DNA of 64,000 nucleotides from positions 1,488,001 to 1,552,000 of the forward strand of contig JAQFVV010012535.1 in the NCBI GenBank assembly GCA_028023455.1, read 5' to 3'. A program made the translations under genes and the position numbers. The DNA is from Epiperipatus broadwayi (lineage: Eukaryota > Onychophora > Udeonychophora > Euonychophora > Peripatidae). Of this stretch, positions 59,770 to 64,000 are shown in pieces (within the stretch, counting starts at the first letter, position 1; every line of letters starts with the position of its first letter). Below the pieces are notes generated by a model that worked only from the letters and a program-made list of their open reading frames with translations, made no database searches and was not told where the DNA came from.

Positions 59770-62700
59770 AGTCTTCTATTCTCATAATTCGTAATTCAAA
59801 ATTTGGCAATTATATAACACCTTATGTTTATTTAAATATTTAGCTGTAGAGGGCGTTTAAATGCTCTCATTTATAATAATAATAATAATTGTATATCATA
59901 ATCAAAACTTTATTTTAGCCATTTAGTAATCATTTTGACTCTTTTTCTACACTTTGTAAGCATACCAGATTGTATGAATGTTATATAATGGATATCTGGA
60001 AAATAATATAAAACAAAAAACTCTTTTCTGCTCAGTAATCTTTCTTTTATAACAAAGCTTAATACATTAACAAATGCATTCTTAGACTGATAACTTACTA
60101 CCGAGACCTAAAAATAAATGGATTTAAAATCAAGGAAACTAAAATTTTGCATACAGATGCAAAATCAAACTCTTAGAATTATGTATTTTAAGAATCATTG
60201 ATGGCCTATAAAACAATTAGAATGTCTGATCAGTAATGATTCAATTTGAACTCTAGGATTTTATTACATACCTGGACGAGCCACTGAGCATTACTGGAAA
60301 TACTAAGCGATAAATGTTTGTGTTTTTTTGTTCAGTAAGGAAAAAAATAATGTATTATGTATACTTTTTTGAAGCAGAAAACTTTAGACAATTTTTAAAG
60401 TGATTATAATTTTTGTTAACAAAGTAAAAATGAAAAAAAAAAAATAATGAATGTAATGTGTACCTTTTTTTTTTTTTTTTTCAAAATATGCAATCAGAAT
60501 AATTTTTTATGTGTGTGATTGAAATAATACTTTGAGTAATTTAAAAACTTTGAACAATTTTTATGAACAAATAATAGTAATTATTTTGTGTTATTTATAA
60601 AAAAAAAAAAGGACTCATAAGCTTATGAATTACTCCATTGAACTAGCAGTAAAAAGACTTGACAATTTTAATGAACAAATAGTAGGAATTTCTTTTTATG
60701 TATATATATATTGTACCAATTTTTCCATTTGGATAAAGAGATCATCAAAGTTAAGCACAAATTATAATAGTTCTATGGATATGAAAGTTAATGCTAAATA
60801 ATAAAAGATGACTTTTGAGATTTCACACTTAAAATAACAGATGAAATAAGATAGGAGGTAAAATATAATTTACTTTTATCATAAATCATTCCTGATTAAC
60901 TGAAGGGAAATTGGATCGTCTATGTATTGTGAATTTATATTAGGTTTAAAACTAGAGTGCCATCCAATACTGGGATATCCACAAGAAGATATTCTACACC
61001 ATCAGTATTATTAAACTTTATCGCAGCTAATTTAGTAGAATATGAACTCTTTATCTTACAAACTATTACAAAATTAATTTATTATATTTAAATGGTAAGG
61101 ATTTATGAGAAGAGAGACAGGAGGCTAGATTAATAAATGAAAAAACAAAATATACAATAACATTCATTGATTAAATTATCCTACATTATTTCAATAAACT
61201 TATTACACATTAAGACATATATAAAATATTAAGACAATATTATATTAGGTTATAAAATGTAAATAAATAATAAATACATAAATATTACCACTCTTCAGGT
61301 GATCATACTTTAACCATTAAAAGTTTTATCAAAGTCTTTGGTTTAAAATCATTTTTCTTATTAAGCTTAATATTTTTCTTCATTTGTTTGTTTTTATATT
61401 ATGGAATCTATTTTAGTATTTAAAAAGCTATAAATTCATCCTTGAAAATTTAGAAACATTAAGTTTTGTACTTCTTAAGCTGCTTTATATTTTAAATTAT
61501 TTAGATCATATTTCTTCATGTCACCAAAGCCACCAATATCTCATGAGAAAGGTCATTCATTTAATAGTATGTGTAAGAATAATTTTTTAAAAGTAAATTG
61601 AACACAACTCAGAAATGGCAATTCAAGTTTGATTACATATCAGGCGTTGAATAAATAATCAATCCAAACTACATCATCCAGGGTAAACAATCACACACAG
61701 TCAGTTTAGCTGCCAAGATCATCATGATCATTTTATATTTATTTTTGTTCACAACGTGGCTGCTAAATAAAATTTAAAGATTTTACAAGCAGTTAATGAC
61801 AACTGTAAAAACAAAAAATAGACTGAAGATGCTGTGAAAATCACCTACTTTTAATAAAAATTTTGATTATCCTGGGCATTATTTAAATTATATTTTATTA
61901 CTTTCCCATCATCGTTTTTATTAAAGTTAAATTTTAATATTTATAATAACAGCAAAAAAATATTTGTTGTGATACAAAATTTTTTTTTGTAAGCTTGACA
62001 TTTTAACAAAATAAAACTTGTTACTTTTTTAAAAAAGGAAAAAATCAAATGTAAATTATCCATACTTTGAATGGTAAATTTAGAGACAATATAAGCAAAT
62101 TTCGAAGCAGTGAACTAAAGAAATTTTTTTTAAAAACTTACTTGTCTACTCATTTTTTATTTTTTTTTGCTTTTATTTAAAACTGTCACTCCAAAAGTAA
62201 TCAACACTTAACTATACTTGTGGTCAATTATGTATCTTGCTTTGCAACTGATACATTGCCCTCCTATCAGGTTATAAATAAAGTAATTCAATTCAGACCA
62301 TTTAATATTGGATGATTTTATTTCTACACTAAACATTAGTATTATTTTTTTAACACAATCATGACAACGAGCTAGAGATCAAAATAGTAGTGATACTAAG
62401 TTTAAAATCACTTCAATATTAAAGTAAACTGACTAATTGTTTAGTAAACCCTATTTTAATTTCTCAAGGATGTTGCAACCACTTAATGAGCCAAATTGTG
62501 CAATATATGGTTGCTAACCAGGAACTCTTGCTTTGGATAGCTTTTTGTGAATATCAGGAAAACTTTTGAACATCTGATTTTACTTATAATTCATAATTAA
62601 TTATTATTTCACTGGGAATTTCTTTCTACTAACTACTCCATAGCGAGCCCCGGATATCTCTCAACTGGTGCTTCACCATCAACTTACATGGAGGTTTTGA

Positions 62701-63126
62701 GCACAAACACACATCTGTAGTTTGGTGACTTCTTCAGAAAAAAGGCTTAATCATACAAATATTTTCAGTCCACAATTAGCATATATAGTATAAACTTTAC
62801 ATCCTACATCTTTATCTTATCAAACAACATAATTCTCTTTCACACGTTTCAAAGAGTAGGTATAGTATGTTCCCTTTCTATTCCTTTATTAGCCAGTACA
62901 AAAGCACTTGTTATTATGGCGAATAATGATGAATGAGTCATCATAAACTTTCTGAAATTTTTTGTACAAATGTTTTTTCAAGATGACTTGTGGAATTAAC
63001 CCAAATTATAACTTAATATTACTTAATTGAAAAGTCTAGTTAGAGGTCTTATGGTATTTTTTCTTAGATCTCTTGTTTTCATTAATTTATGTCTTATTTA
63101 CTGTATGTATCATATATCCAGCATAG
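59770..63126. other. Intron, no recognised feature
   Basis: AT-rich with long A and T runs (60430, 60465, 60600). I saw no repeat partners, RNA genes or coding-like frames. Confidence 0.4.
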
Positions 63127-63204
63127 GACACTTGTCTGGAAGAGAAATCCATTGAATGGACATTTTCAAACCATTATCTCTTCAGACAGAATAATAATAA
63201 AACA
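63127..63204 (+). CDS. Candidate optional (cassette) exon
   Basis: Acceptor tatatccagcatag, donor GTAAGT at 63205. At 78 bp it is phase 2 at both ends, so it can be included or skipped without breaking the frame. Inclusion adds TLVWKRNPLNGHFQTIISSD and a short Ile/Lys tail. The composition is less convincing than that of the flanking exons, and skipping yields a smooth helix-like KLTLEALARLKSNK junction. It may be spurious. Confidence 0.3.
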
Positions 63205-63369
63205 GTAAGTAATGAGATTATATTCTGTAAATATTAATTTTTTTTTTTGTGAATATAAACTCATGTAAGTCTTTTACCATCTTTCTTTTCACCTACAGTT
63301 TTTGTGTCAAGAAATATTTTTTGATTATGTGTTACAAAATCTTTAACTGTCTTTTTGCTCTGTATTTAG

Positions 63370-63418
63370 GGAAGCCCTAGCTCGCCTAAAAAGCAATAAA
63401 TTAATAAAATACAAACAG
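63370..63418 (+). CDS. Last recognised exon of the PAM2 gene
   Basis: Acceptor tttttgctctgtatttag, then GGAAGCCCTAGCTCGCC. It encodes EALARLKSNKLIKYKQ, a basic amphipathic helix, after completing the split codon from the preceding exon. A donor CAG/GTTGAG at 63419 is weaker than the others. The frame remains open for another 75 bases. An LTR element appears to start at about 63426, so the intron border, or the exon itself, is right next to an insertion. Confidence 0.5.
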
Positions 63419-63425
63419 GTTGAGG

Positions 63426-63810
63426 TGATATATATATATTTATTCTTTATAAACACATTCGTTAATAATAACCATAATAGTATGTAATGGCAATAAGAAA
63501 TAATTAGTTCATGACAGGGTTAAATGTTTGAATTATAATAACAATATAATACTTAAATCTCATATAGCTTTATAGTTCATAATCTATAAGTTTCGTTATA
63601 TGCTCAGTTCAATTATCATGAGACTTCAAGATACCCGTTGCAGTTCTTATCTTCAACTGAAGACTTCTTCAAATTCCACCAATTTTCAGTCTTTCAGGAC
63701 CAGTAATATCAGGACATCCTTTTTTTTTAACCTATACTTCAGGAATGTTGCGAGTCGGGGTTTTTTTTGGCCCTCTAGCAGTTTCTAGAATAATCTTATC
63801 ACACAGAACA
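63426..63810 (-). repeat. LTR (3') of a minus-strand retrotransposon
   Basis: On the minus strand it begins TGTTCTGTGTGATAAG directly after a purine tract and would end ATATATATCA at 63426, giving TG...CA ends and a length of 385 bp. The right boundary is firm because of the adjoining polypurine tract. The left boundary is chosen from the terminal CA and is less sure, since the other LTR is outside the window. Confidence 0.5.
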
Positions 63811-63819
63811 TCTCCCCCT
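63811..63819 (-). promoter_or_regulatory. Polypurine tract of the LTR element
   Basis: On the minus strand the sequence tagggggaga directly precedes the LTR's TG, overlapping the polyprotein stop codon. This is the plus-strand DNA primer position used in LTR retrotransposon replication. Confidence 0.7.
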
Positions 63820-64000
63820 ATTCTAGAATGTACTTGTTAAATCTTATTGGTGGTTTACAGTTTTTAGGAGTTTGGGTAGTGCAAGGTGCTTCGATTTCAC
63901 TATTTGGCTTAGTTTGTCTAGGGCCAGAGGAGTCTGGACTTTTTTCATTTAAACTTTGTTCTGTGAAAGAGTCTTCTGTCAATATTATTTGAGGTAAAGA
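63818..64000 (-). CDS. LTR retrotransposon polyprotein, C-terminal end (partial)
   Basis: An open minus-strand frame enters from beyond the window edge and ends at TAG (63818-63820). It is polar and Ser/Thr/Pro/Glu-rich and finishes CKPPIRFNKYILE. Endings of the R-P-P-x-R-[FY]-x-x-Y type are usual for Ty3/gypsy polyproteins after the integrase. The stop, purine tract and LTR follow without a gap, as in intact elements. The visible 60 codons show no break, so the element may be comparatively young. Confidence 0.6.
   Translation of the reverse strand, partial: SLPQIILTEDSFTEQSLNEKSPDSSGPRQTKPNSEIEAPCTTQTPKNCKPPIRFNKYILE

Noticed and set aside
1-64000. CRISPR arrays, rRNA genes or bacterial operons
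   Set aside because: No regularly spaced short repeats, no rRNA-like segments and no compact gene strings; all strong coding signals are eukaryotic exons or transposable elements.

Overview
The window is AT-rich, intron- and repeat-dominated metazoan DNA. Support comes from short exons with GT-AG borders split by introns of up to about 43.5 kb, several non-LTR and LTR retroelement lineages, Penelope-like elements (PLEs), a decayed hAT transposon, and no bacterial-style gene packing. I cannot place the species; an AT-rich lophotrochozoan, cnidarian or chelicerate would all fit.

Host gene. One plus-strand gene spans most of the window. Exons at 12874-13077, 56617-56708, 59716-59766 and 63370-63418 (plus an optional 63127-63204) join in compatible phases. 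The first carries a PAM1-like acidic segment and the second a clear PAM2 motif (SNLNPEAEEFIP), the peptide that binds the MLLE domain of poly(A)-binding protein. The PAM1-then-PAM2 order is that of Paip2, but further in-frame exons suggest a longer or different PABP-interacting protein.

Left side (1-12.8 kb). Here lie coding-like fragments possibly from a PLE (0.4-1.35 kb), a decayed minus-strand Ty3/gypsy element (2.2-6.7 kb), a decayed plus-strand LINE with endonuclease and FADD-type reverse transcriptase (6.7-10.2 kb), and small PLE-derived insertions carrying hammerhead-ribozyme motifs (9.4-11.0 kb).

The 43.5-kb intron (13.1-56.6 kb). It holds a PLE fold-back with a GIY-YIG endonuclease fragment and two tRNA-like modules (13.9-15.2 kb), a second fold-back (16.2-17.0 kb), a hAT remnant (17.4-18.9 kb) and a tandem repeat whose middle looks like poor consensus (20.0-20.9 kb). 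Then comes a nested stack: a minus-strand LTR element from 26020 to 56433 with 2.6-kb LTRs and a 5-bp target duplication. Its internal region is split by a second LTR element (29445-42979) that has LTRs near 2.9 kb but only 1.07 kb between them. That element carries a 608-bp near-perfect PLE palindrome with a 12-bp target duplication and an empty-site counterpart. The outer 5' LTR is split by an 8.4-kb insertion that contains an almost complete 6.3-kb LINE (47527-53822) with a 14-bp target duplication.

Right edge. A further minus-strand LTR retrotransposon starts at about 63426, within about 8 bp of the last recognised exon, and runs out of the window. No CRISPR, rRNA or functional tRNA gene was seen. 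The most unusual material is the set of hammerhead ribozymes inside palindromic PLE insertions, and the nesting order, which can be read directly from duplications and empty sites.
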